From: Methanobacterium sp. PtaU1.Bin097
Lineage (GTDB): Archaea; Methanobacteriota; Methanobacteria; Methanobacteriales; Methanobacteriaceae
Direction: 5' to 3'
Assembly: GCA_002067325.1 (NCBI GenBank)
Contig: MVQY01000073.1
Location: forward strand, 1-5,064
Length of the DNA: 5,064 nt
The notes under the pieces are model-generated. The model was not told the DNA's origin. It was given only the letters and a program-made list of their open reading frames with translations, and ran no database searches. Below are positions 1 through 4,466 of the stretch, piece after piece; the stretch's first letter is position 1, and each line of letters starts with the position of its first letter. A program made the position numbers and the translations under genes.

Positions 1-1
1 G

Positions 2-88
2 AAACAGGTGGATGGGGTTATCCAGCTAAAATATGCTGAAGAGATAGGTTTAGGATCTATGGATTATGAGTTGATCACTGTAGAATAG
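2..88 (+). CDS. C-terminal end of an unidentified protein (partial)
   Basis: The second forward frame is open from the window edge to a TAG at 86-88. It encodes 28 residues that begin KQVDGVIQLKYAEEIG and end YELITVE. The other two forward frames close within 40 bases, so this is the only frame that could carry an incoming gene. The tail is mixed polar and hydrophobic with no membrane segment. It is too short for me to assign a family. The last codons lie inside the first copy of a 16-base direct repeat (71-86), so the repeat may partly reflect coding sequence. The gene would run in the same direction as the channel gene 59 bases downstream. Confidence 0.5.
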   Translation, partial: KQVDGVIQLKYAEEIGLGSMDYELITVE

Positions 89-121
89 GGTAAAATGGGG
101 ATAAATTGATCACTGCGGAAT
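71..121 (+). repeat. 16-base direct repeat upstream of the channel gene
   Basis: TTGATCACTGTAGAAT at 71-86 recurs as TTGATCACTGCGGAAT at 106-121, with two mismatches in 16 bases and a 35-base offset. The first copy ends in the stop codon of the upstream gene; the second lies wholly in the intergenic gap. The first copy also contains CTGTAGAAT, which matches one arm of the palindromes at 802-816 and 831-851. It could be a local duplication that carried a regulatory half-site into the leader, but the role is inferred. Confidence 0.55.
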
Positions 122-128
122 GAAATAG

Positions 129-143
129 TTTCTACAGTAGATA
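129..143. promoter_or_regulatory. Palindromic operator-like site at the channel gene start
   Basis: TCTACAGTAGA (131-141) is a perfect inverted repeat with 5-base arms around a central A at 136. The outermost pair T129/A143 also fits, with one mismatch between. It lies six bases before the first possible ATG (148). The same core recurs with longer arms at 802-816 and 831-851, so it looks like a binding site for a dimeric protein. Its position suggests control of the channel gene. The regulator is not in the window and I do not recognise the motif. Confidence 0.5.
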
Positions 144-147
144 AATA

Positions 148-774
148 ATGTATAATAAAACCATGAAATCTAATAACCATACCGATACAAACATTTCAAT
201 GAATACCAAGCGTATTGAGACTTTGGTAGATGGTATTTTCGCTATCGCCATGACTTTACTGGTTTTGACTCTAGAAGTTCCGCAAATTCCTTATCCCGCC
301 ACTAACGCCCAAATTCTGGATGTTCTCAGCGGTATGGCCCCCCAATTTTTCATCTATGCCTTGAGTTTTCTTCTTCTAGCTACATTCTGGAGGATTAACC
401 ATTCCCAGTTCAACCTCATTAAAAAGGCAGACCAGGGACTGGTGATGATAAATGTATTTTGGCTCCTGTTAGTGGCGTTAGTACCCTTTTCCACGAATTT
501 GGTGGGGGATTACGGATATCTCACCGTCCCAATGGTATTTTTTCATTTAAATTTATTTTTAATTGGGGTACTTTTTAATCTGAACTGGCATCATGCAGCT
601 AAACATAGTTTAATGGACGAATCAGTGGATAAAAATTTTGTAAAAAACCAGAGAATTATAAATTTAACTTTACCTGTCAGTGCATTAATAGCGATAGGAT
701 TGGCTTTCATCACTCCAGAATACAGTCCTATGGTTTATTTGGTTATTTTATTTGTTAAAAGGATTCATTTTTAA
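148..774 (+). CDS. TMEM175-type (DUF1211) potassium/cation channel subunit
   Basis: This integral membrane protein of 208 residues has the usual length of prokaryotic TMEM175 channels, which assemble as tetramers of six-helix subunits and pass K+. The family signature is in helix 1: RIETLVDGIFAIAMTLLVL (residues 22-40), with the conserved Arg, the Asp-Gly and the hydrophobic pore-lining face. The usual FSD is LVD here. Further family-like stretches are FWRINHSQF (80-88) and LVPFSTNLVGDY (111-122). Predicted helices are about 24-44, 66-82, 98-116, 125-147, 172-188 and a short last one at 193-205. The start is uncertain: ATG codons at 148, 163 and 199 are all in frame and none has a clear Shine-Dalgarno. 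The 199 start would begin MNTKRIETL, just before helix 1, and TATAATAA at 151-158 could then serve as promoter. Two TAA stops follow each other (772-777). It is convergent with the HAD gene. Family assignment is firm; ion selectivity is inferred. Confidence 0.88.
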   Translation: MYNKTMKSNNHTDTNISMNTKRIETLVDGIFAIAMTLLVLTLEVPQIPYPATNAQILDVLSGMAPQFFIYALSFLLLATFWRINHSQFNLIKKADQGLVMINVFWLLLVALVPFSTNLVGDYGYLTVPMVFFHLNLFLIGVLFNLNWHHAAKHSLMDESVDKNFVKNQRIINLTLPVSALIAIGLAFITPEYSPMVYLVILFVKRIHF

Positions 775-784
775 TAAAGGAATC

Positions 785-789
785 TTTTT
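785..789 (+). terminator. Oligo-T tract after the channel gene
   Basis: A TTTTT run starts 11 bases past the tandem TAA stops, and a longer T run follows at 819-824. Archaeal RNA polymerase often stops at T-rich tracts without a hairpin, so these are the natural candidates for the end of the channel transcript. The evidence is composition only. Confidence 0.3.
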
Positions 790-801
790 ATGTCTTCGTT
801 G

Positions 802-816
802 TTTCTACTGTAGAAA
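802..816. promoter_or_regulatory. Perfect 15-base palindrome TTTCTACTGTAGAAA
   Basis: It has seven-base arms around a central T at 809 and shares the core TCTACNGTAGA with the sites at 131-141 and 831-851. It lies between the convergent 3' ends of the channel and HAD genes, where no promoter is expected. It could be a protein-binding site or a short hairpin acting as a bidirectional terminator. The shared core with the 5' copy favours protein binding. Confidence 0.55.
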
Positions 817-830
817 TATTTTTTCCACCT

Positions 831-851
831 ATTTTTCTACAGTAGAAAAAT
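831..851. promoter_or_regulatory. Perfect 21-base palindrome with core TTTCTACAGTAGAAA
   Basis: It has ten-base arms (831-840 and 842-851) around a central A at 841, the longest member of the motif family here. Its centre is 32 bases from that of the neighbouring copy at 809, close to three turns of B-DNA, so two bound dimers would lie on the same face. As RNA it could form a nine-base A/U-rich stem with a three-base loop in either direction, so a termination role for the two convergent genes remains possible. Confidence 0.55.
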
Positions 852-881
852 TACTGTACACCAAAAACGTGAAATAAGCAC

Positions 882-887
882 AAAAAA
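882..887 (-). terminator. Oligo-T tract directly after the HAD gene stop
   Basis: On the minus strand, six T residues follow the TGA stop of the HAD gene at once. This fits archaeal T-tract termination for the minus-strand transcript. It is a composition-based call only. Confidence 0.35.
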
Positions 888-1694
888 TCAAAAATCAATG
901 CCCAAAATATCCTTTATATTATAAACAACCACATTTGCCCCGTTATACAATTTTTCCGGGACATCTTCCCCTTGTTGAAGAGTTAAAACACCCACATCTG
1001 CTTCTTCAATTGCAAGTAAATCATTGGAACTGTTACCCACCATCATAACCTTGTAATATTGTTTAAGATGTCGGACGATGTCTCTTTTGTCCCATGAATC
1101 GGCAGTGCCGCATACATTACCACGGGGGATATGTATATACTCTGCCAGTTCCTCTAATGATTTGGTCCGATCTCCTGAGGCAACGTATATTTCAACACCC
1201 CGATTTATGAGTTCTTTAATCACCTGGGGGACTTCTTTGAAAATTTTCCCACCTGCAGTTATGGTGAATTCGATTTCTCCACTATCGACGTTCATTATGA
1301 ATCCAGATCCGCTGCAGATCTGTACGTTGTAATGTTTTTTTATCACCGCGTTTACAGTATCCTGGATATCGGATACCCGGGACTGGTCGTTTTTAAGGAT
1401 ATCCAGTATTAACTCTTTATCGATATCCTTACTGGAGTAGCTCACGCCGATATCTACTTTATTTTTCTCTAGAAAATGGCGGATGGTCTGTTGGGGTTTT
1501 GCCTTCATCACACATTTTGTAGGGTCAGTTTGCAGTACAACCAGCACCCTGTTTGTTTTATAATCAACTATATCAATGGTACTGATATGATCGCAGATAA
1601 CTCCTGTTTTAATGTTTTTCACGGCACGATACCTTCTAATAAGGGTGCCGGAATTATCGAAGACCACTGCCTTTGCCTGTTGCATAAAATTCAC
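888..1694 (-). CDS. HAD-superfamily hydrolase, soluble P-type-ATPase-like
   Basis: This soluble protein of 268 residues from the GTG at 1694 has all four HAD motifs. Motif I is VVFDNSGTL (11-18) with nucleophile Asp13. Motif II is VASGD (171-175) with Ser173. Motif III is Lys203 in WDKRDIV. Motif IV is MVGNSSNDLLA (218-228) with Asp225. The usual second Asp of DxDGT is Ser15, as in P-type ATPases, which have DKTGT. The roughly 150 residues between motifs I and II leave room for a cap or N-like domain. I recall that methanogens have a soluble protein of similar size with these features (MJ0968), described as a P-type-ATPase-like phosphatase. There is no membrane segment, so it is not a pump. 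The real start may be the ATG at 1685 (MQQAKAVVFD), with AAGTGA, which includes the GTG, as a weak Shine-Dalgarno. It follows the LysE-type gene by 27 bases and is probably cotranscribed. The substrate is unknown. Confidence 0.85.
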   Translation of the reverse strand: MNFMQQAKAVVFDNSGTLIRRYRAVKNIKTGVICDHISTIDIVDYKTNRVLVVLQTDPTKCVMKAKPQQTIRHFLEKNKVDIGVSYSSKDIDKELILDILKNDQSRVSDIQDTVNAVIKKHYNVQICSGSGFIMNVDSGEIEFTITAGGKIFKEVPQVIKELINRGVEIYVASGDRTKSLEELAEYIHIPRGNVCGTADSWDKRDIVRHLKQYYKVMMVGNSSNDLLAIEEADVGVLTLQQGEDVPEKLYNGANVVVYNIKDILGIDF

Positions 1695-1721
1695 TTGATT
1701 ACTATAGGTTTTAAAGTTTTA

Positions 1722-2375
1722 TCAATAAAGTCGGAAGTTCACCATATTCAACTGTGCTGTGATAAGGAAGTAGGCGCCTAAGACTATTAAAAATAATCCA
1801 CAAATTTTCATTATAAGGCTATACTGCTTTTCACTCATAACAGTGGATCCTTTACTGCTGAAAAAGGAAACTACACTAAACCAGCCAAGATCAGCTGACC
1901 AGTGCCCTATTATGAATCCAATTAATCCTACCAGACCCGCCATTTCCACACCCTTGAATAAGAAAGCCAGGCCAATGGTAGCCCACCAGATGAAGAAATA
2001 TGGGTTGGAAACGCTGGTTACAATCCCCTTCAGGACCGATCCATACTTACTGGATGGTTCTTCTGTATCAGAAACATCATTAAGGTCAACGGTGGATTTT
2101 GAAGTGATATAACCCATGTAAATAAGCATTATACCCCCCAAAGTCCCTATTATTATAGCAACTTCTGCAGAGCCAACCAACCAGCTAAAACCGGCTAAAA
2201 TGAAGATTATCAGAATAAGTTCCGTGATAAAATGGCCTAAAACCACTAACGGTCCTGTTAAAAATCCCTTTTTAACAGAATCTGAAACAGTCACAGTCAG
2301 CATCGGCCCGGGCACTAAGGCCCCTGATAATCCCACTCCAAAGGAAGTGAGGACAAATAAGATTAGCTCTAACAT
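1722..2375 (-). CDS. LysE/RhtB-family amino acid exporter
   Basis: This inner-membrane transporter of 217 residues has the usual LysE/RhtB length. Members export amino acids such as lysine, threonine or homoserine, or related small molecules, driven by ion gradients. The N-terminal signature GALVPGPML (18-26) with the Pro-Gly-Pro turn is present, and so is the central SNPYFFIWW (123-131) with the family Asn-Pro at the start of helix 4. Predicted helices are about 5-27, 43-64, 70-90, 118-140, 146-170 and 187-207. A charged, Asp/Glu-rich loop lies at 96-112. GHWSADLGW (157-165) puts an Asp in the fifth helix. The leader has only a weak Shine-Dalgarno-like GTGAAATGAG. The gene lies 102 bases downstream of alanine dehydrogenase and 27 bases upstream of the HAD gene. 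The substrate cannot be read from sequence; the neighbouring dehydrogenase makes a neutral amino acid such as alanine a reasonable guess. Confidence 0.87.
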   Translation of the reverse strand: MLELILFVLTSFGVGLSGALVPGPMLTVTVSDSVKKGFLTGPLVVLGHFITELILIIFILAGFSWLVGSAEVAIIIGTLGGIMLIYMGYITSKSTVDLNDVSDTEEPSSKYGSVLKGIVTSVSNPYFFIWWATIGLAFLFKGVEMAGLVGLIGFIIGHWSADLGWFSVVSFFSSKGSTVMSEKQYSLIMKICGLFLIVLGAYFLITAQLNMVNFRLY

Positions 2376-2384
2376 CTCATTTCA

Positions 2385-2405
2385 CTATTTATATGTATTT
2401 TTTTG
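2385..2405 (-). promoter_or_regulatory. TATA-like box with A-rich upstream element before the exporter gene
   Basis: On the minus strand an A7 run is followed by TACATATAAATAG, a good match to an archaeal BRE plus TATA box. Usual spacing would put the transcription start near 2363-2370, at or just inside the annotated ATG at 2375. The exporter would then be leaderless or the functional box lies slightly upstream. The repeats at 2408-2452 end just upstream of it. It is plausible as a second promoter inside the run. Confidence 0.4.
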
Positions 2406-2407
2406 CA

Positions 2408-2486
2408 CTGGTTTATTCCAGATATTTTCCCTGGTTTATTCCAGGATTTTCCATGTTATTTATGATATTTTCTGTCTTCATTCCAG
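2408..2486 (-). repeat. Tandem CTGG-N6-CCAG repeats between dehydrogenase and exporter genes
   Basis: Read on the minus strand, CTGGAATAAACCAG occurs twice exactly (2444-2431 and 2421-2408), offset by 23 bases and separated by GGAAAATAT. A third, degraded copy, CTGGAATGAAGACAG followed by AAAATATC (2486-2464), overlaps the stop codon of the dehydrogenase gene. Each exact copy has CTGG/CCAG arms around six A/T-rich bases. The array ends directly upstream of the TATA-like box of the exporter gene, where archaeal activators often bind. A tandem operator is the favoured reading; small hairpins in the transcript are the alternative. Confidence 0.6.
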
Positions 2487-3470
2487 GAAATTGATCGTCT
2501 GACCTACACCAGCTTTCAGTGCTTTTTCACGGATATTCCAGGCAGTGACTATGTCCTGCACAGCCAGACCAGTGGAGTCAAAGACAGTTATTTCTCCATC
2601 AGATTCCCTTCCGGGCTTATCTCCATTCACTATTTCACCAATCCGTGCATGAATATCACTTTTTCGGACAGTCCCTTCCCGGACCGGTATGTTTATTTCA
2701 CCACTATGGCTGGCCTGGCTCCAGCAGTCAATAACTATCTTGGATTTTTCCATTAGATGGCTACTCAGTTCCTGTTTACCAGGGGCATCAGCGCCCATAG
2801 CGTTTATATGGGTCCCGTCATCTACCCAGCTTCTATGAATGATTGGCGTCCGGCTGGGGGTGGTGGTTGATATAACGTCAGAACCTTCAACCGCTTCCTG
2901 TATGGTGTCCACCGCACGGGCGTTTAAGCCAAGTTTGTCTCGAACCATTTTGGCGAAGGTTTCCCGGTGGGTGCATGTTCTACAGGAGACCTTAACTTCC
3001 TTGATATCCATAACCTCTTTTATGGCCATCGCCTGTGTAAAGGCCTGCATACCAGCACCTACCAGTCCCAGGATCTTTGAATCTTTCCGGGCCAGATACT
3101 TAGTGGCCACTCCACCGGCGGCACCAGTCCTCATGTTGGTGATCCATGTTCCATCCATAACGGCCAGGGGGAATCCGGTTTGTGGGTCTACCAGTTCAAT
3201 TAATCCCATAACCGTTGGCAGATTATGTTCTTGAGGATTCCTGGGGTGGACGTTGACGTTTTTAACCCCTGCTTCATCCAGACCACGTATGAAACAGGGC
3301 ATAATCCGCAGGTCGCCCTCATATTTGTTGAAAAACAGGTACATCTTAGAGGGCATCTGTACTTTACGGTTTGCATCAACAGAATAAGCTGTTTCCACAT
3401 AGTCGATTATTTCTTTCATATCAGCAAGCTCTTGAATCTCGCTCTGTTTTAAAAGAAGGGTTTCTAACAT
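2478..3470 (-). CDS. ala: Alanine dehydrogenase (archaeal type, ornithine cyclodeaminase/mu-crystallin family)
   Basis: This predicted cytosolic NAD-dependent enzyme interconverts L-alanine and water with pyruvate, ammonium and NADH. At 330 residues it is close to the Archaeoglobus enzyme AF1665 (about 320). Seen in order: a substrate-side region with MPSKMYLF (39-46) and AGVKNVNVHP (67-76, Lys70); the family signature NMRTGAAGG (112-120, Arg114); a Rossmann loop LGLVGAGMQA (134-143); the catalytic-type Asp228 in GADAPGKQEL; and the closing motif FDSTGLAVQD (297-306). RTGAAGG followed by KYLARK matches my memory of archaeal alanine dehydrogenase better than bacterial ornithine cyclodeaminase, but the family also includes other cyclodeaminases and imine reductases, so substrate is less certain than fold. 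The start is supported by GGGAG (minus strand 3485-3481) ten bases before the ATG. It is the first gene of the minus-strand run, divergent from the acyltransferase gene. Confidence 0.85.
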   Translation of the reverse strand: MLETLLLKQSEIQELADMKEIIDYVETAYSVDANRKVQMPSKMYLFFNKYEGDLRIMPCFIRGLDEAGVKNVNVHPRNPQEHNLPTVMGLIELVDPQTGFPLAVMDGTWITNMRTGAAGGVATKYLARKDSKILGLVGAGMQAFTQAMAIKEVMDIKEVKVSCRTCTHRETFAKMVRDKLGLNARAVDTIQEAVEGSDVISTTTPSRTPIIHRSWVDDGTHINAMGADAPGKQELSSHLMEKSKIVIDCWSQASHSGEINIPVREGTVRKSDIHARIGEIVNGDKPGRESDGEITVFDSTGLAVQDIVTAWNIREKALKAGVGQTINFLE

Positions 3471-3475
3471 TTTTT

Positions 3476-3523
3476 CTTTTCTCCCATGAAAAAATTAATT
3501 TGTATTATAAATTGGACTTTCCA
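3476..3523 (-). promoter_or_regulatory. Promoter and ribosome binding site of the alanine dehydrogenase gene
   Basis: On the minus strand a TATA-like TTTATAAT (3511-3504) precedes a likely transcription start near 3487-3481. The Shine-Dalgarno GGGAG (3485-3481) lies ten bases before the ATG. Directly upstream of the TATA box is TGGAAAGTCCA (3523-3513), a perfect inverted repeat with arms TGGA/TCCA that would overlap the BRE and could be an operator. Spacing fits a short archaeal 5' leader. Confidence 0.5.
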
Positions 3524-3545
3524 GTAAATTAAAGATTTGGACAGG

Positions 3546-3591
3546 AAATAATATGATATGAAATCATGAAAATATCAATAATGGGAGAAAA
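3546..3591 (+). promoter_or_regulatory. Promoter and ribosome binding site of the acyltransferase gene
   Basis: AATAATATG (3547-3555) is a TATA-like box that would place the start of transcription near 3575-3580. GGGAG at 3583-3587 lies nine bases before the ATG at 3597 and is a clear Shine-Dalgarno. A small inverted repeat, ATGAT-N5-ATCAT, spans the stretch just after the box (about 3553-3567) and could be an operator, though it may be chance in AT-rich DNA. Confidence 0.45.
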
Positions 3592-3596
3592 ATTCA

Positions 3597-4373
3597 ATGA
3601 ATTTAAAGGAAAGATTCTGGGAAGTGGATTTTCTGCGCGGCCTGGCTGTTATACTTATGATTGCCTACCATTTCATCTTTGACCTCAGTTTCTTCGGAAT
3701 ATATCCTTTAAACATCTTTTCAGGACTTTTATGGTTTTTACCCAGTATCATAGCGGGCATTTTTATATTCTTAGTGGGTGTCTCCCTCTATTTAAGTTAC
3801 ACCCGGGCGGAACTATTAGGTATCTATTCCAGTGGAAGAGATTTCTTTTTCAAATACCTGAAAAGAGGGCTCTGGATATTCTCCTTGGGACTGGTGATTA
3901 CCCTGGCCACATGGATATTCATCAGGGCCGAATTCATAGTCTTCGGCATCCTGCACTTCATAGGACTGGCCATAATCCTTCAATATCCTTTTTTGAAATC
4001 CAATAGAAATCATAAATATCTAAATTTAGCCGCCGGGCTGGTATTTATAGTAGCAGGGATTTACCTCGCTGGGTTTACCTTTAACTTCGATTGGCTGTTA
4101 TGGCTGGGTTTTATTCCCCAAAATCTAGTTACTGTAGATTATTTCCCATTACTACCCTGGCTGGGGGTGGTTTCATTGGGAATATTCGTAGGGAGTATAC
4201 TATATAAGGATTACCGGCGTAAATTCGCACTTCCTGATCTTTCCAGTTATCCACCCATTGAAACATTTTGTTTTCTTGGCCGACATTCCCTGGTAATTTA
4301 TTTTATCCATCAACCTATTTTAATAACTTTATTATATATTTTAGGAGTTTTAGACATCTCATATTTGTTTTAA
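3597..4373 (+). CDS. DUF1624/HGSNAT-type membrane acyltransferase
   Basis: This polytopic membrane protein of 258 residues has the layout of the heparan-alpha-glucosaminide N-acetyltransferase catalytic (DUF1624) family, which moves acyl groups from acyl-CoA across the membrane to sugars or other acceptors. The signature is VDFLRGLAVILMIAYH (10-25) with Asp11, Arg14 and His25. GILHFIGLA (117-125) has an intramembrane His120. DYFPLLPWLGVVSLGIFVG (181-199) and FLGRHSLVIYFIHQP (226-240) with His230 and His238 are typical of the C-terminal half. About eight helices are predicted: near 12-33, 44-66, 88-108, 112-131, 142-160, 164-175, 184-203 and 228-250. The start is fixed by the GGGAG nine bases upstream. 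It is divergent from alanine dehydrogenase and codirectional with the prenyltransferase 93 bases on. A T run (4391-4396) follows the stop and may terminate it. The acceptor is unknown; cell-envelope glycan or lipid is an inference. Confidence 0.82.
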   Translation: MNLKERFWEVDFLRGLAVILMIAYHFIFDLSFFGIYPLNIFSGLLWFLPSIIAGIFIFLVGVSLYLSYTRAELLGIYSSGRDFFFKYLKRGLWIFSLGLVITLATWIFIRAEFIVFGILHFIGLAIILQYPFLKSNRNHKYLNLAAGLVFIVAGIYLAGFTFNFDWLLWLGFIPQNLVTVDYFPLLPWLGVVSLGIFVGSILYKDYRRKFALPDLSSYPPIETFCFLGRHSLVIYFIHQPILITLLYILGVLDISYLF

Positions 4374-4455
4374 GCTGAATAAATGCTATAATTTTTGAAG
4401 ATAAAATTTAGATGTTCTAGAGTCAAATAGATATGTAGAAAAAATTTGTTTAACA

Positions 4456-4462
4456 GGGGGAT
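4456..4462 (+). promoter_or_regulatory. Ribosome binding site of the prenyltransferase gene
   Basis: GGGGGAT lies four bases before the ATG at 4467 and resembles the archaeal AGGAGGTGAT Shine-Dalgarno with one or two changes. It decides the start of a frame that runs open to the window edge. No convincing TATA box stands out in 4374-4455; AAAATTTAGA (4404-4413) is at an acceptable distance but weak. Confidence 0.5.
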
Positions 4463-4466
4463 TGGA

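Noticed and set aside
129..851. Channel gene as a mobile cassette flanked by terminal repeats
   Set aside because: The flanking motifs are individually palindromic and of different arm length, there are two on one side and one on the other, and there is no target duplication or recombinase gene.
888..1694. Fragment of a broken P-type ATPase pump
   Set aside because: There are no membrane segments, all four HAD motifs are present in order, the frame is intact and the length matches free-standing soluble members.
2408..2486. Possible short CRISPR array
   Set aside because: There are only two exact 14-base units and one degraded unit, with 9-base and 20-base spacers of similar A-rich sequence. 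Repeats and spacers are far too short and no cas gene is near.
2839..3234. Open frame of 131 codons opposite the alanine dehydrogenase gene
   Set aside because: It is antisense to a well-supported Rossmann enzyme gene, lacks a ribosome binding site I can see, and encodes no recognisable motif. Other frames opposite the HAD (1078-1332, 1476-1781) and exporter (1843-2112, 2200-2502) genes are rejected for the same reasons.
2478..3470. Ornithine cyclodeaminase as the product
   Set aside because: The family is shared, but the match around RTGAAGG and KYLARK and the archaeal context fit alanine dehydrogenase better. It is kept as an alternative activity, not the main call.
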